From positions 160,339,741-160,403,740 of the forward strand of contig CM041465.1 of NCBI GenBank assembly GCA_023213395.1: a stretch of DNA of 64,000 nt. Reading direction: 5' to 3'. The notes under the pieces are model-generated. The model had not been told where the DNA came from. It made no database searches and worked only from the letters and a program-made list of their open reading frames with translations. This DNA comes from Cycas panzhihuaensis. Taxonomy: Eukaryota; Cycadophyta. How positions within the stretch are numbered: the first letter of the stretch is position 1; every line of letters starts with the position of its first letter. The translations under genes were made by a program, and so were the position numbers. Below are positions 48,973 through 60,799 of this stretch, piece after piece.

Positions 48973-49436
48973 AATGGTAGAAGGTCATTTCATCATATTT
49001 TATTCTATCCTATGAGGTCTTCATTTGAGCCTCTTACAAAGCAAACTAGTATGACACTTTTGTGGGAAACCCTCATAGGTAAGAAAACCCATAAATTTTC
49101 TAATCTACTAACCTGGCTCAAGCAGCTCTTTAAATATAGCTAGATAGCCAATCACTACAATGAATTTTGTAGCTAAAATCTACTGAGTCTCCATATACCA
49201 TTTGGTCATCCCCTATGCCCTTTCGGGTTTTCATAGGTTATGATTTTCCAAAATGATACAACCCTTATCCTTTCACGCCCACATGGGGTTTTCATGAATG
49301 GGATAGAGTAGAGACTTACTCTTGTTCTTCTGCACCCACAAGGGGTTTTCACAAATGAGACAGAGTACGATGGTCCTATTGTCATCTCCTTCAATCAGTC
49401 AGAGATGGAGGCCCTAAGGCCAAGTTGCTTTTGGAA

Positions 49437-49955
49437 CTATTTAAACTTCACCATTTTCAATGGTTTGGTGAAGATATCAGCCACTTGATCTGTTGTGGGG
49501 AAGTACTCCAATTGAATTATGCCATCATGAACTAGTTCTCTAATCTTGTGGACTTTTGTACTTATATGTTTGGTATAATCATGAAATATAGGATTTTTAG
49601 CCATCTGGATTGTAGATTGATTATCTACATGTAAGCTAGTAGAACTTGTTTGGGTGGCATTTAATGTATTCAACAATTTTCTAAGCCATATCACCTCCTT
49701 TCTTATCTCAAAAGCAGTAATATACTCAGCTTCAGTAGCTGAGTCTGTAACTATCTTTTGTCGTCTGGATCTCTATGATATTGGTGTTGTTTTAAGAAAT
49801 GTTACGTACCCAGACGTAGATCTTCCTGTGTCTTTATCTTTGGCAAAGTTTGAGTCTGTGTATGCATAAAGTTTAAATTCTGCATTGGGTTCATACAACA
49901 TACCATATTTATTAGTCATCTTTAGGTACCTCAACACTCGTTTGTAGCTTGCCAA
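49437..49955 (-). pseudogene. Copia RNase H
   Basis: The first part reads YKRVLRYLKMTNKYGMLYEP and LYAYTDSNFAKDKDTGRSTSGYVTFL (catalytic Asp in TDSNFA). A frameshifted middle leads to WLRKLLNTL, STSLHVDNQSTIQMAKNPIFHDYTKHI (Asp in VDN) and VADIFTKPL. This is the classic copia C-terminus (TDADWAG ... CDNxSAI ... HxRTKHI ... ADxxTK). The frameshift near 49700-49770 inactivates it. It lies next to the 3' LTR. The region 48973-49436 behind it has no coding content. Confidence 0.9.
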
Positions 49956-50149
49956 TGATTCTGCTTAGGATTTATCATGAATCTTGCAAGAATGCCGATA
50001 GAGTGTGCAATATCTGGCCTTATATTGGTAGTATAGATGAGACTACCTATAAGTTGCTTGTAGAGTGTTGTGTTTGCCTCCCTATTGTCACCATCAACTG
50101 AGAGTTTAATATTAGGCTCCATAGGTGTATCCACTGGTCGAGCACCTTC
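49931..50149 (-). pseudogene. Copia RT, C-terminal part
   Basis: PVDTPMEPNIKLSVDG, YKQLIGSLIYTTNIRPDIAHSIGILARFMINPKQNHW are the late RT/connection motifs of copia pols (PxxTPM, YRxLIGSLMYLxxTRPDI). The coding sequence is continuous in register with 52873-53775 when the solo LTR and one CCTTC copy are ignored. Confidence 0.9.
50145..50149 (+). other. S1 target-site duplication, left
   Basis: CCTTC before LTR start. Partner CCTTC at 52868-52872. Confidence 0.95.
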
Positions 50150-52867
50150 TGTTTCCCAGCTTTTAGGAATGGATACGGAGTTATCGACTCAGGTAAGTGC
50201 AGGTATGGTTCTTACCTTATCATTGCTTTCTTTTGAGATGAGTGTATGCTTGCATGTTGTGGTCTCATAGATGATCTTGTCCTCATCTATACTTATTTAG
50301 CCTATGACGACTATAGCAGGGGCACATTCCCAGCGAGTGTGGCACCCTAGTGGCTATTCCACTTCCCGCATTATGCCCTACTCACCTCGGGATCCATTTG
50401 GCTCATGTCACCCCTGCCCGTGTGATGATCTATCATTGTTTGGTTGACTTGTCATATCTTTTGAGTCATATTTTTGCTTTTCTCGACTCGTTTGTTGACT
50501 TGTCTGCCCTTGGGTAGGTGTCTCAGCCCCCCATTAGCCTCCTTAGTCATTGGCCCACAGCTCAAGCTAGCTGTCTGATTTGGCCATGGTCCTGATCGTG
50601 AATTAAGTAGTACCACCGCAAATTCTGTAGTACCATAAAATTTGCAGCGGGACGACTGTTCAAGTTTGGTTTTAAAAATTTACCGTGGTAATTTCGCATT
50701 TATTACGAAACTGCCACATGTTTCGTGACCTGACTCACTGCCAGTTACGCCCTAATCGCTTGTTTAGGGTTTAGGCTGGGTATTTAAGTCCTCTCTAAGT
50801 CATTTTTAGGATCTCTTTTGCTCAATTTTTGAATGCTTCTCAAGGAAAAACGCCATGTGCTCTAATATTCCCTACTGCTCCACTACTGCTACAGGACCTG
50901 TACCTCTCCTCCAGTACCTAGCTCTCCTTTGGTATAGCTGAGACATCTTCCTAGCTCTTCACATGCCTTGGAGAGGGCTTCTTTGGAGAGATCTCAGCAT
51001 TTCCTTACTCAGGCAGCCATCAAGCATCCTCAAAGTGCAGGTGTTTCCTTCAAGCTCATTAGTAGGGGTTCTAAACCTGCTATTCCATAACTCTTTGGCA
51101 GACTTCTTAGCCTTCTTTCAATAGCTCTTGACTAAGGTAAAAGCCTTCTCTCACTTCCCCAGGTATTTATTGGTTTAAATTACTTTCTTGTCCAATTTAT
51201 GCCTTATTTTGCATATCATCCCTAGTCCCTCTTGGTTTGCTCTTAGAAGGTTATTTGTCTTACTTTGGGCTATCCTTTCTCTACCATTATGGTCTTCTTT
51301 CCCATGTTTCTTACTCAAGATAGTGGCAAAGAGGGGTTACATAGGGTTTAGGTGAGAGCTGGGTGGATTCCGCAATACCTTCCATGCTCCTCAAGAGGCT
51401 TTTTGCCCCCTAAACCTTCCCTTTTGCCCCATGCTATTCTTGGCAGTCAAAAAAGGGTTTGTTAGGCTATTTTTAGCTGCTGCAATCAGCGCTGTTATGT
51501 GTTGCAGTACTGGTTTAAAGGCTTGCACCTTGATCTGGGCAACTCACACAAGCCCCGGCTACTTGTCCCTTGTCCAACTTTTTCCCCAGCAACCTGGTTT
51601 ACTTCTCATAGCACCCCAGTTTGTTGTAGATCCTTTTGGGCCTGTTTTGACCCTTGTTGCCTCTACTTCTAGCCTTCTTGCATAGCCATACCCTCGCTGC
51701 CCCATGGCTTCTTGAGGGAGAGTAGGGTTGTTCCTTGCGGGAGGTGGGCCACTCCAAGGCTTACCGATTACTCATCATTTATTTTGGTTGTTTTTCCTCT
51801 ACAGTTTATCATCGTAATATTGAATACTAGCATGCATGTATTTAAGTTTATACTTGTCTCATATATACATGTATTGTTAGGATTTTATATTGTATGCTAG
51901 CACCCTTTCTCTAGGAAGGGGGATATTTTCATTTACCTGCAGGTGCATGGAGGACGCAAAGGATCTGTTCCTTTTCCTCTCTCATGGGTAAGTGCTCCTG
52001 TTTGTGTTTCACTTCAGTATTTCACTTGTTGCTAGCATTTTTATTCCTTTCTTTTTCCTATCTTGGTGCTTTAGTACCGCTTGGGGAAGGTAAGGAAGCC
52101 CCATATTTCAGTCTACCACAACTCTTCACGTCTGCCGTGCTTTGTGGAGCAACTTTGGGTACCTCTTGGGAACGTCACCATTTCGACATGCCTCCATTCC
52201 AGGTACACACTCTCGCTCTACTTCATCACTTTCATTTTCCTTTAAGTTCTTTTTACATAATAGTAATTATCTCGTCGGAAAGAGAAAGGGAAACCAACCT
52301 CCATCTTGGTTTATATTCCGTTTACTTTATTTCTTACATTATAGGAAAAGGTCTTAGGAAGCCTTTCCCTTTCACCTTTTCCCCCTTATATTGCCTTGCA
52401 AACTTCCTTCTTACTTCGTCAACTTGCTTTGCTTAGTTTGTTTGTTTGCACACATTGTAACTTTTCCCTTTTGGTTACTTCCTTTGTGCTCTCTTGATTT
52501 TCTGGCTAGCTAGGTAACTGAGCAGATCCCATTCGTAGGCCATTCGCTTGCCTACCCTTTTCCTCATTTTCTTTTGCTCTAGGGAAACCCTTGAAGGGTT
52601 CTCTCCTTCACCTTTTGGCCATTTAAGGGTGGGAGGATCCTTCTCTTAGGTCAACCCAAGCTAGCCCTATGCCTCTTCTCTTCTTGTTCGAAGTGGGGAA
52701 CCACTTCTAGGTAGCTAGATTCCATTTGCAAGTCCCGAACTTGCGCTCTGGTGTACGGGGCACCCTACATGGTATTTTCCCTACTTGTAGATCTTTTATC
52801 AATTGTGCCATCGACCGCCCTTACCACTCCTACTCAGTTAGGTAGTTATCCCATAGACACACATCCA
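50150..52867 (+). mobile_element. S1: solo LTR of the E2 family (2718 bp)
   Basis: Starts TGTTTCCCAGC and ends CACATCCA, with a perfect 5-bp target duplication CCTTC. It is homologous end to end with the E2 5' LTR (2725 bp) in the opposite orientation. GC-rich compared with its surroundings. No internal sequence, so it was formed by recombination between two LTRs after a full element had inserted into copia RT. Reading frames in it (51431-51685, 51984-52436) have no recognisable domain. Confidence 0.95.
50685..50717 (+). other. Stem-loop in S1
   Basis: GTGGTAATTTCGCA and TACGAAACTGCCAC flank a TTTAT loop, at the position equivalent to the stem-loops of the E1 and E2 LTRs. Confidence 0.55.
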
Positions 52868-52872
52868 CCTTC
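52868..52872 (+). other. S1 target-site duplication, right
   Basis: CCTTC, identical to 50145-50149. Confidence 0.95.
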
Positions 52873-53775
52873 CAACTGAAACTTTGTCAGAAGATCGTTG
52901 ATATATTTTTCTTGGGAGAGAAAGATTTTGCCATCCTTTTGAGTTACTTCAATTCCCAAGTAATATTTCATCAACCCGAGGTCAGACAATTCAAAAGTTT
53001 TAGCAAGGTCCTTCTTCAGCTGGCTGATTACCTGTTCACTATTCCCCATTATGACCGTATCATCCACAAAGATTAAGAGGTAAGTGACTTTATCATTTTG
53101 GCACTTGATGAATAATGTTGCATCAATATCTTGATAGTCACAAACCTCATATCCAGGTTACCTCATTCTTTCAGACAACTTGGTAAACCAAGCACAAGGG
53201 GCTTGCTTTAGGCCATACAAGGACTTTTTGAGCTTGCAAACTTTATGCTCCTGACCGTAAATCTCGTATCCTTCTGGCTGAGCAATGTAAATTTCTTCTT
53301 TAAGGTCCCCATTGAGAAATATAGTCTTAATATCAAGTTGGTGGATTTTCCAACCCTGTTGAGCAGTCAAGGCTATAAGAGTTATGATTGTAGGCCATTT
53401 GGTTGTAGAAGCAAAGATTTCAGTGTAGTCAATGCCTTCCCTTTGCGTGAATCCTTTTGCTACCAACCTCACCTTATATTTTTCTAGGGTGCCATATGAT
53501 CTATACTTATTTTTGAACACCCATTTATTTTGAACTATCTTTCTTCCAAGTGCTAGATCAACAAGCTCCCATGTACCATTCTTAATAAGAGATTGATACT
53601 CTTCATTCATGGCATTTCTCCAAGCTATATGCTTTAAAGCTTCTTGGTATGTTAGGGGCTCTTCATTAAAAGCAAGATGCAGTTCTGTTGGTTCAAGATC
53701 AACATAAAGTGATTCATGCATCCTTGCTCTATGGGCACTTCTAGTGCCAGTTTTACCTACCTCATCTGGTCGCAT
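52873..53775 (-). pseudogene. Copia RT, N-terminal and central part
   Basis: EEPLTYQEALKHIAWRNAMNEEYQSLIKNGTWELVDL, KIVQNKWVFKNKYRSYGTLEKYKVRLVAKGFTQREGIDYTEIFA, HQLDIKTIFLNGDLKEEIYIAQPEGY, CKLKKSLYGLKQAPCAWF, then after a stop at 53158-53160, TYLLIFVDDTVIMG (active site FVDD; the family has YVDD) and DLGLMKYYLGIEV. Near-complete copia RT with one early stop. It converts element RNA to cDNA. The region upstream (53776-54090) is an acidic Ser-rich linker between integrase and RT. Confidence 0.92.
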
Positions 53776-54099
53776 GTCCTTGTGTAGCTGGTAGGCTTCA
53801 CAAAAACCTCAAGTTGGGAATGAGGTTTTTATTTCTACAACCTCTTGATCTTTATTTTGGTCCTGAAAAGGATCATATGAAATATTTGGCACGGAGGAAG
53901 TTGACGATGCTGGAGAAGATGGGCCAGCCATAGATGTTGGAGAAGATGATCCTTCGACTATGGCTTTACCTTTGTCAACTTGGCTATTCACAAATGATGG
54001 TGCTAGAGATGTACACATTGGCTTGGAGTCACAGCTTGTATCCTGTAAGGCTTTATTGTCAGATTCCAAGATTTTAAGCAATTGTTCAGCATCTCCCCC

Positions 54100-54885
54100 C
54101 CTAAATTTTGGAACCTAGACATCAAATTCAGTAGCATCATTAAATCAGTATGAAGGCATCTTAGAGTGAAGTCTAAGTAATTGATCTTCAGTCTCTGCAA
54201 AGATAACATCTCTAATGATGATGATTTTACGCTGTGAAGATATGAAAACCTTGTATCCCTTTTTGTCCATAGGGTATCCAACAAAGATGTCTTTTATGGC
54301 TCTATCTTGGAGCTTATTTCTATGTTCCTCTAGAATATGAGCATAACAAGTAGAGCTAAAAATTCTGAAGTGGGAGATAGAGGGGGTTTGTCCATACCAC
54401 ATTTCATATAGAGAGGGGCCGAGCTTGGAGGGACTAATAGTGTTGATGCAATACATAGCAGTCTAGATAGCCTCAGCCCAAAGATAGATAGGGACATTCT
54501 TATATACCAGCATAGCATGAGCCATATTCATGATGGTCTTATTCATGCACTTGGCAACTCCATTTTACTAAGGTGTACCTACAATAGTGGTCTGATGTTT
54601 GATTCCATGTTGATGTAGGTACGATTCAAACTCATTGGATGTATACTCACCACTATTGTTAGTCCTGAGTATTTTGATCTTGAATCCAGATTCATTTTCC
54701 ACACGGGCCTTGAAAGCTTGAAACATAGAAAAAGCTTCATCTTTCTTTGCAAGAAAAGCAACCCATACTTTCTTAGTAAAATCATCAATGAAAGTAATAT
54801 AGTACCACTAGTTTTTTAGAGAAGGGATGGGCATATGACCCCATATATCTGAGTGTACAAGCTGCAAAGGTTGGCTAGATTTCCA
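54100..54885 (-). pseudogene. Copia integrase core and C-terminal region
   Basis: The catalytic core is broken into frames: RTDNSGEY-type segment around 54620-54660, then MPKCMNKTIMNMAHAMLVYKNVPI-like text near 54480-54550. 54145-54456 is open: KLGPSLYEMWYGQTPSISHFRIFSSTCYAHILEEHRNKL, then FVGYPMDKKGYKVF, matching the copia TPYELWxGxKPxxxHLRxFGCxAY and FLGYxxxxKGYRV motifs. At least three stops. The upstream zinc-binding region is annotated with protease. Confidence 0.75.
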
Positions 54886-55480
54886 TTAACTATGAGGAAA
54901 GGGTTGTCTTTGAGATTTAGCAATAATACATGCTTCACATTTAAAGGGCTTAGAGGGGAACTTAGGCAAACCAGGAAGAGTGTCTTGTAGTTCTCTTAAA
55001 AGATTAATTTTGATATGGCCCATATGAGCATGCCATAGAGCTGCTTGGGACAACTTTTGAGGAGTCAGGGTTATGGTAAAAGCAAATTCATCATCAACAT
55101 AGTTGGCTTCAGAGGATGGTGAGCCAGTTAGGCAAAAATGTTTGCCATCAAGAATTCTGGTCATAACCACAGCATTTGAAGGAGGGTGAATGACACAGAG
55201 AGTTTGATTGTTTATAGTTACACTCAGATCAAATCCATGAGAGACAAGGGTGGACAGGGAGAGCAGGTTCTGCTTTAGAGTAGGAATATATAAAACATCA
55301 ATAAGTGTAAAATCTAGAAGGCCTGGGAGTTTCAGGAAAACAGTTCCAAGTCCTTTGACTAACTGAGATGATTTGTCAGCCATGTGTACAACACCACGAA
55401 CTTCAGAGTTAAAATCTTGAAAGAACTAGCGATGATAAGTCATGTGTTGTGTTGCTCCAGTATCCATTATCCACGATGAA
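54886..55480 (-). pseudogene. Copia protease and integrase N-terminal zinc domain
   Basis: Protease core SWIMDTGATQHMT (Asp-Thr-Gly-Ala) near 55440-55480, then GLGTVFLKLPGLLDFTLIDVLYIPTLKQNLLSLSTL. The GAG pre-integrase domain follows: AALWHAHMGHINxNLLRELQ and FKCEACIIAKSQRQPF, supplying the His-His-Cys-Cys zinc site (HAHMGH, CEAC). The open part 55383-54886 spans 165 codons. Stop at about 55425. Confidence 0.85.
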
Positions 55481-55499
55481 GTATTTGAGGTAGCACTAT

Positions 55500-56660
55500 T
55501 TATAACTCCAAGTGGTGAAGGCAAAAGTGAATAAGCATAGCCACAATGAGCCTCAATATACTTAGTAGATCTATCAACAACATTTGATAAAGTAGTCCCA
55601 ATTCTTTGAAGGTGTGCATAAGCAAATTGGGTTCCACCAAAAGCATCTTCAAAAGAAGTATTATCAACATTATGTGCACCATAGTACTGTTGATAACTTG
55701 GTAGTTTATTGGTGGTAGTTCTGTAATTTTTGGCATAATGTCCTTTTCTATTACACCTTTAACACATGATTGTTTGATTTCCAATCCAAGTATTGGGCTG
55801 GTTGGATTGTCTCTGATTACTAGATCTAAGTCCAGGTTGATTATTTTGGCCTCAGCCTGGAGATTATTTTTGTTGGAATTGAGGAGCCTATTGACTAAGA
55901 GGATGTTGTCCTTGTTGTCTACCTCTTCCTCTTCCACGGGAATTACCACCTCTATGAGAGTATTGACCTTGATTTTTGGTGTAACAAAGATCTTCTTCCA
56001 CTTCAAAAGCAGCATCAACTAGATCTGATATAGTGGCAAAGTTGGTATCAAAGATCTTATCAAATTCAATAAACTTATCAGCAAGATCCTCAAAGTTTAG
56101 AGTCTTCAAAGTACCACTAGATTAAAGACTTCCTAATAGATTTTTATAATCTGGGATATGGAGACATGACTGAATCAAGAAAGCCCATGTAATGTATTGA
56201 GTTTTAAAATCTTTATCAATGGCTTTCTTGATTGGACAAAGGAGATTGATTGTCTCACTTGCATGTCCTTTCTGCATTTTCAATTTGTTCATCTTTAGCA
56301 CTAAGTGAACAAATTCTAAGTCTAATTTAGTGTCAAAGTTCTTCTTAAGAAAATTAAGAACTTTCCATGATGTATCATGTACAGCTTCATCAATGAGATT
56401 ATGCAGGGAATAATCAGTCACAAGTAGTATCCCTACATGGATTTTATCATCATCAAGTTCCCATTGCCATTTAGCTGCAGCTTTAGTGGGAGTAGTTAGA
56501 GCACCTCCTGCTGAAGCAGTTGTGGTAGCTATAGCTGCAACAGGTGGTGTAGGTTATAAGTGATCTCTCTATAGACCTTCATACTTTACAGCATTTTTGA
56601 CACTAGTGAACCACATGTCCCAATTTTCTTTCCTTTTTAGAATGCAGTTCATATTTTACT
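55500..56660 (-). pseudogene. Copia gag (UBN2-type) with zinc knuckle
   Basis: Starts near MNCILKRKENWDMWFTSVKNAVKYEGL. An Ala/Thr-rich insert precedes WQWELDDDKIHVGILLVTDYSLHNLIDEAVHDTSWKVLNFLKK, FVHLVLKMNKLKM, then FEDLADKFIEFDKIFDTNFATISDLVDAAFEVEEDL and an RG-rich stretch (GGNSRGRGRGRQQGQ). The zinc knuckle near 55740-55780 reads C-stop-R-C-N-R-K-G-H-Y-A-K-N-Y, so Gln codon 2 is now TAA and the last Cys is Tyr. Gag forms the particle and packages RNA. Frame stops at about 56121 and 55887. Confidence 0.85.
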
Positions 56661-56838
56661 TAAACTGTGAAGATATGGTGTCTTTTTAGAAAGGAAGAAA
56701 TGAACAAGGGACTAAAAAAGTGATGGTAATAAATGACTGACTACTATTTATAAATGGGAAATGTAATGAAATGGTATAGTAGAAGGAAGAAGAAGTGAGA
56801 ATGGTTGCTCAAAGATGAAGGGAGCAACTTAGAGAAAA

Positions 56839-56976
56839 GTCACCAACACTTGTGATAAATATTAACCTGATGTAGCAGGAATATGAGAAGCACTATGATA
56901 AAAATTGGTCACTAACACTTATGGAAAATATTAACCTGATGCAGTAAGAATATGAGAAGCACTATGATTATGATTA
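56839..56976. repeat. Tandem duplication, two 69-bp units
   Basis: Units start at 56839 and 56908, sharing TATTAACCTGATG and GAATATGAGAAGCACTATGA. Confidence 0.85.
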
Positions 56977-57829
56977 CACTATGGATCACTTTTTACAAAT
57001 AAGTAAGTGATTAATATACAAGATTGTAGGCCAATATAGAAGTTAACATCATTAGGTTTACACAACTTAAAACTCAAATGTAGGATGTGTAATCAACCCA
57101 ATAACCTCTAACTTATGTCCAACATGTAGTTGAGGTCATTAAAGGGATGCTTAGGCTTCTAGTAGAATTAAGTTGGCCTTCACTCGCGATACCCGTAATT
57201 GTACTTGGTGATGAAATCCAAGTCACAATAGAGCCTAGGTACTCCCAATCCTCACCCAGTTCACCAATGAGCAACTATATATCTCCTCTAAAGAGTGGTA
57301 CGTGCATACCCATGGCTATGACATATATTCGATTGGGTATATTTTAATCTTGTATTAAAGTTTTAGTTTTCCTGGTTGGTTATCAGGATGATCCCTGATT
57401 GAGGCACGATGGCATGGCTAACCAAACCTCACCAATATTCTGGTTTATTCTAGTCCTAACTTGAAACCCACACCTCCTTTATGGTATGGCATTCTGCCAA
57501 CCAAGGTATATCAACCTTGACGAGTGTATGAATAGGTATAAGATGGCAGAAAATAGCCTACATGATGTGTTCCTTTTAGGAAGAGTGAAAAGATTATCGA
57601 ATTGTATCAAACGTACATTTAACTAAAAATAGAATGCTTGCTTGGAGTGCTTACTTGAAGTGTCTTTAGAGTGATGAAATGAAATACTAATAAGTAAGTG
57701 AGGATACTAGATATTGCTCTAATCCAAGTGTCTTTTCTCACTTTTACAATGGGCTTTTAAGCCTTATAAAAAGAAGAAAGAAATTTTCTTCACTTCTTTT
57801 TTTTTTGTTAATACAAAAAAAAAGTAGCC

Positions 57830-58209
57830 TTCACTAAATCAGTAATAACTTTCTCCCACAATGTCAAAATGGAGTGTTGGTTTTTGTGCTACAAACTAGA
57901 GTCAGAGCTTCATCTTAAGGAAGTGGAATCAGGTCCAAATGAGTTTTGGAAAGTTTTTTATAGCCTCACAAAGTTAGGAAATTATATTTTTCTAGAATTC
58001 TTACTAAAAATAGCTGTTGTTCACTAAAACAGTAATAACTCCTCATACGACATCCAAATTAGGTGTTGGTTTTTGTGCTGGAAAGTAGACTCAGAGCCTC
58101 ATCTTTAACAATTAGAATCACTTCAATTGAATCTCTGTAGAAGATTTTGTAGACCTGTGAAGTTCAGTAATTAAATTATATTTTTGTAGAAATTTTAGGT
58201 TGCTAATAT
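57830..58209. repeat. Tandem duplication, two 190-bp units
   Basis: Units start at 57830 and 58020 with TTCACTAAA and CAGTAATAACT, and share GTGTTGGTTTTTGTGCT. Divergence is considerable. Confidence 0.8.
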
Positions 58210-58670
58210 CTCATTAACACATGATACCATATGAAATTTCCATCATTTTTTTATCACCAGTATCTTAATATGGGTAAGGTGAGAGCACACAATGATAGAT
58301 ATTTTAAATGGCTTGAAATTATTTTTAAAAAATGAGTAAAACCTCCCCTTATAATCATTCTTCTAAATGTTGGAAAACTTTCGGTAGCATTTCCTCTTGT
58401 TAAATGGACAAAAAAGGGAAAAGAAAAAGAAGAATGAGATAGCATAAATAGCTAGCAAAGGATTAGAATCCTTGGGCCTTACAACTCCTTGTATTATGCT
58501 TCCAAACTTGTAAAAGAGAAAGGAAAAGTAAATAATACAAAATATGCTATCATAATAACTTGAAAATATTTCTAAATTCACTTTCACAATCTCCTTCACC
58601 ACATGGATTGTGGGGGAGAAGGAAGTGATGGCTCCATTGCAAGTGCAAGTGGGAAATATGAAGGAAGTAA

Positions 58671-58682
58671 GCTCTGATACCA
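58671..58682 (-). other. Copia primer binding site (initiator Met)
   Basis: The minus strand reads TGGTATCAGAGC two bases after the 5' LTR, the canonical initiator-tRNA site. Confidence 0.95.
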
Positions 58683-58684
58683 CA

Positions 58685-58981
58685 TGAAAAGAGCAGATCT
58701 ATCCTTTATCTCCATGCACTAAACACAAAGGCAAACATGGGAGCAAGAGAGACTTGAGAGAAAGAAAGTAGCTCTCACAAAATGGGGAGGTAAGAATGAA
58801 TCTCCTCCATTTAGCTTTACTTTTATATTGAGAGAGGGAGCATTAGAGTTAAGTGAAATGAAATTACATATAATGCAAATGAAAGTGAATTTCACTTAAG
58901 TGATCTAATTTAAAGTTCACTTAAGATCCTTTTTCGAAATAATCAACTAATGTAATGACCTTATGTTATTAACCCTTTTCA
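58685..58981 (-). repeat. Copia 5' LTR (297 bp)
   Basis: Pairs with 48665-48961. Target duplication AGAAT follows at 58982-58986. Confidence 0.95.
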
Positions 58982-58986
58982 AGAAT

Positions 58987-59340
58987 GTGATGCCTCTCGA
59001 TTTGTGCTAAGAGATATCCTCATGTAAAATTTCCATCCTATTGCATTTAAAAGTTAGAAGCTCAAAGACCATGAGTGTTACCAATCAATATATCAAAAAG
59101 AAATAAGGGCTATTCTTCATGTAGTAGATAAGTGGTGATAATATCTAATTGGATCCAAGTTTACTATTCTAACTTACCATCATAGCCTTCGATGCCTATT
59201 AGACTAACTAGTTCTATAGAAGGAATAAGCTAAGTGGATCAACAAACATCGGGTTTTTGACTTTTTCATCTCTTATAATAAGGGTAAGGACAATGTCATT
59301 GCATATGCTCTTTCTTGTCATCCAACAGAACTAGCCATTT
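58987..59340 (+). pseudogene. Element B RNase H
   Basis: CDASRFVLRDIL, FHPIAFKS, KLKDHECYQSIYQKEIRAILHVVDKW, SKFTILTYHHSL, VFDFFISYNKGKDNVIAYALS. Copy of 41333-41680, resuming exactly after the copia target duplication. Confidence 0.8.
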
Positions 59341-60310
59341 AAGCCATCTCCCTCCCCCAAACCTCTTAGCTAGAAGACATTATCCATGACAATGAATCCC
59401 AAGTTAATTTTACAACATAGGCTAATAAAGTCTAGATACAAAGACTAGAGTCTACATAACAATCACCTTCTATATTAAAGCTATAGTTTTGTCCATTCAT
59501 TATCATTATTCATCCCCTGTATCCTAGTAGAATATCATAATAGACCTCTTGGCAGTTACTAGAGGTTTAATAAAATATATCATCGAATTCAATTAGACTT
59601 CTACTAGTCCCATATAAAGTGCACCATCTTTACATATATCTCAAAATGAAAAACATGCTAATAAAATAAAGCAGAGACCAAAGCCCAACCCAAGATCCTC
59701 TAACACTTTAAAATCCTCCAAGTAAATGGAAAGATATTACCACAGATTTTATTATTGGGCTACCATTATCTATAGGATATGACTCTATTTGGGTCATCAT
59801 TGACCATTTGACCAAATATGCTTACTTCTTACTAGTTTATGTAAGTTACAAAACTCTCTAACTGGCTGATCTATACATTCAATTTATCTTTTACCTTTAT
59901 GGATTCCCATCCATAATTATCTTTGACTATAATAAAAAATTTACGAGCACATTTTAGCAAGAGATTTTTCAAGAATCTAGAACTTCTTTTAATATTATCT
60001 TATCGTATCATCTCCAAACAAATGGACAATTAGAGGTTTTTAATAAAACATTGGAAACATACCTATGTTGCTTTGTATCAAACTATCAAAACTGTTGGTC
60101 TTCTTAGTTAGCATTAGCAGAATATTGGTATAATTCTTCCCATCAATCTTCTATTGAGATGATCTTATTTATGGCTCTTTATAGATATCCCACACCATGA
60201 TACCATATATTAGCTAATAATCTTTGAACTATAGGAGCATAATAAATACTTTAAGACATGGACCAAATCTTACATACTCTTTAAGCAAAACTTAGTAGCT
60301 ATTCAAAATT
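59341..60310 (+). pseudogene. Element B integrase
   Basis: TDFIIGLPLSIGYDSIWVIIDHLTKYAYFLLVY (Asp), PSIIIFDYNKKFTSTF (Asp), SRTSFNIILSYHLQTNGQLEVFNKTLETYL (Glu), EYWYNSSHQSSIEMILFMALYRYPTP. Copy of 41690-42650 with many stops. Confidence 0.8.
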
Positions 60311-60799
60311 AAATGAACTAATTGGTTGACCGCCACTAGTTTGAGAGAGTATTTATTACAAGTGACTTGGTTTTCCTCTGCCTCTATCCATATAAGCAAC
60401 AATCCCTTTGCCATAAGAAATCCCACAAATTAAACTCTTAGTATTATAGTCCCTATAAAGTTCTCCAAAGAATTGGTGAAGTCACCTATGATTTGGACCT
60501 TCCCCCTAACTCTAAATCTACAGTGTCTTCCATATATCCTACTTAAAGTAATAACTTAAAAAAATTGTTATATCTCAAATAACCTGACCTATCCTCCATG
60601 AAGAAGAAGTCCTCATAATTCCTCTAGTAAGCATTCTAAATTCTTGTGAATGTCATCTTCAGAATAGAACTATTTCTAAGTACTTAGTACAATGGGCTAG
60701 TTGTGACCCTAATGAAGTAACCTAGGACATAAAAGAATTTATCTAGCAATATGTGTATCTTCAATGCTTCAAGGACTCAACATCTTAAGTAAAGGGACC
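60311..60799 (+). pseudogene. Element B integrase C-terminus and chromodomain-like tail
   Basis: SDLVFLCLYPYKQQSLCHKKSHKL, LVLXSLXSSPKNW, YDLDLPPNSKSTVSSIYPT in broken frames, then a degraded tail. Copy of 42651-43133. Ends in a purine-rich AAAGGGACC at the LTR. Confidence 0.65.

Larger units (their letters stand above)
56661..58670 (-). other. Copia leader (about 2 kb) with internal duplications
   Basis: Between primer binding site and gag. It contains two adjacent 69-bp units (56839-56976) and two adjacent 190-bp units (57830-58209). No protein domain was recognised. A 2-kb leader is long for a copia element. Confidence 0.7.
48665..58981 (-). mobile_element. Ty1/copia retrotransposon, complete but interrupted by a solo LTR
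   Basis: Identical-length 297-bp LTRs (48665-48961 and 58685-58981, TG...CA, about 14 differences by eye), perfect target duplication AGAAT, primer binding site next to the right LTR and polypurine tract next to the left one show minus-strand orientation. Order on the minus strand: leader (about 2 kb), gag, protease, integrase, RT, RNase H. The order integrase before RT defines copia. A 2718-bp solo LTR (50150-52867) splits RT. Stops in gag, integrase and RT make it inactive. Confidence 0.9.

Noticed and set aside
51984-52436. 150-codon frame in S1
   Set aside because: Within an LTR. The homologous stretch in the E2 LTR does not keep the same open frame.
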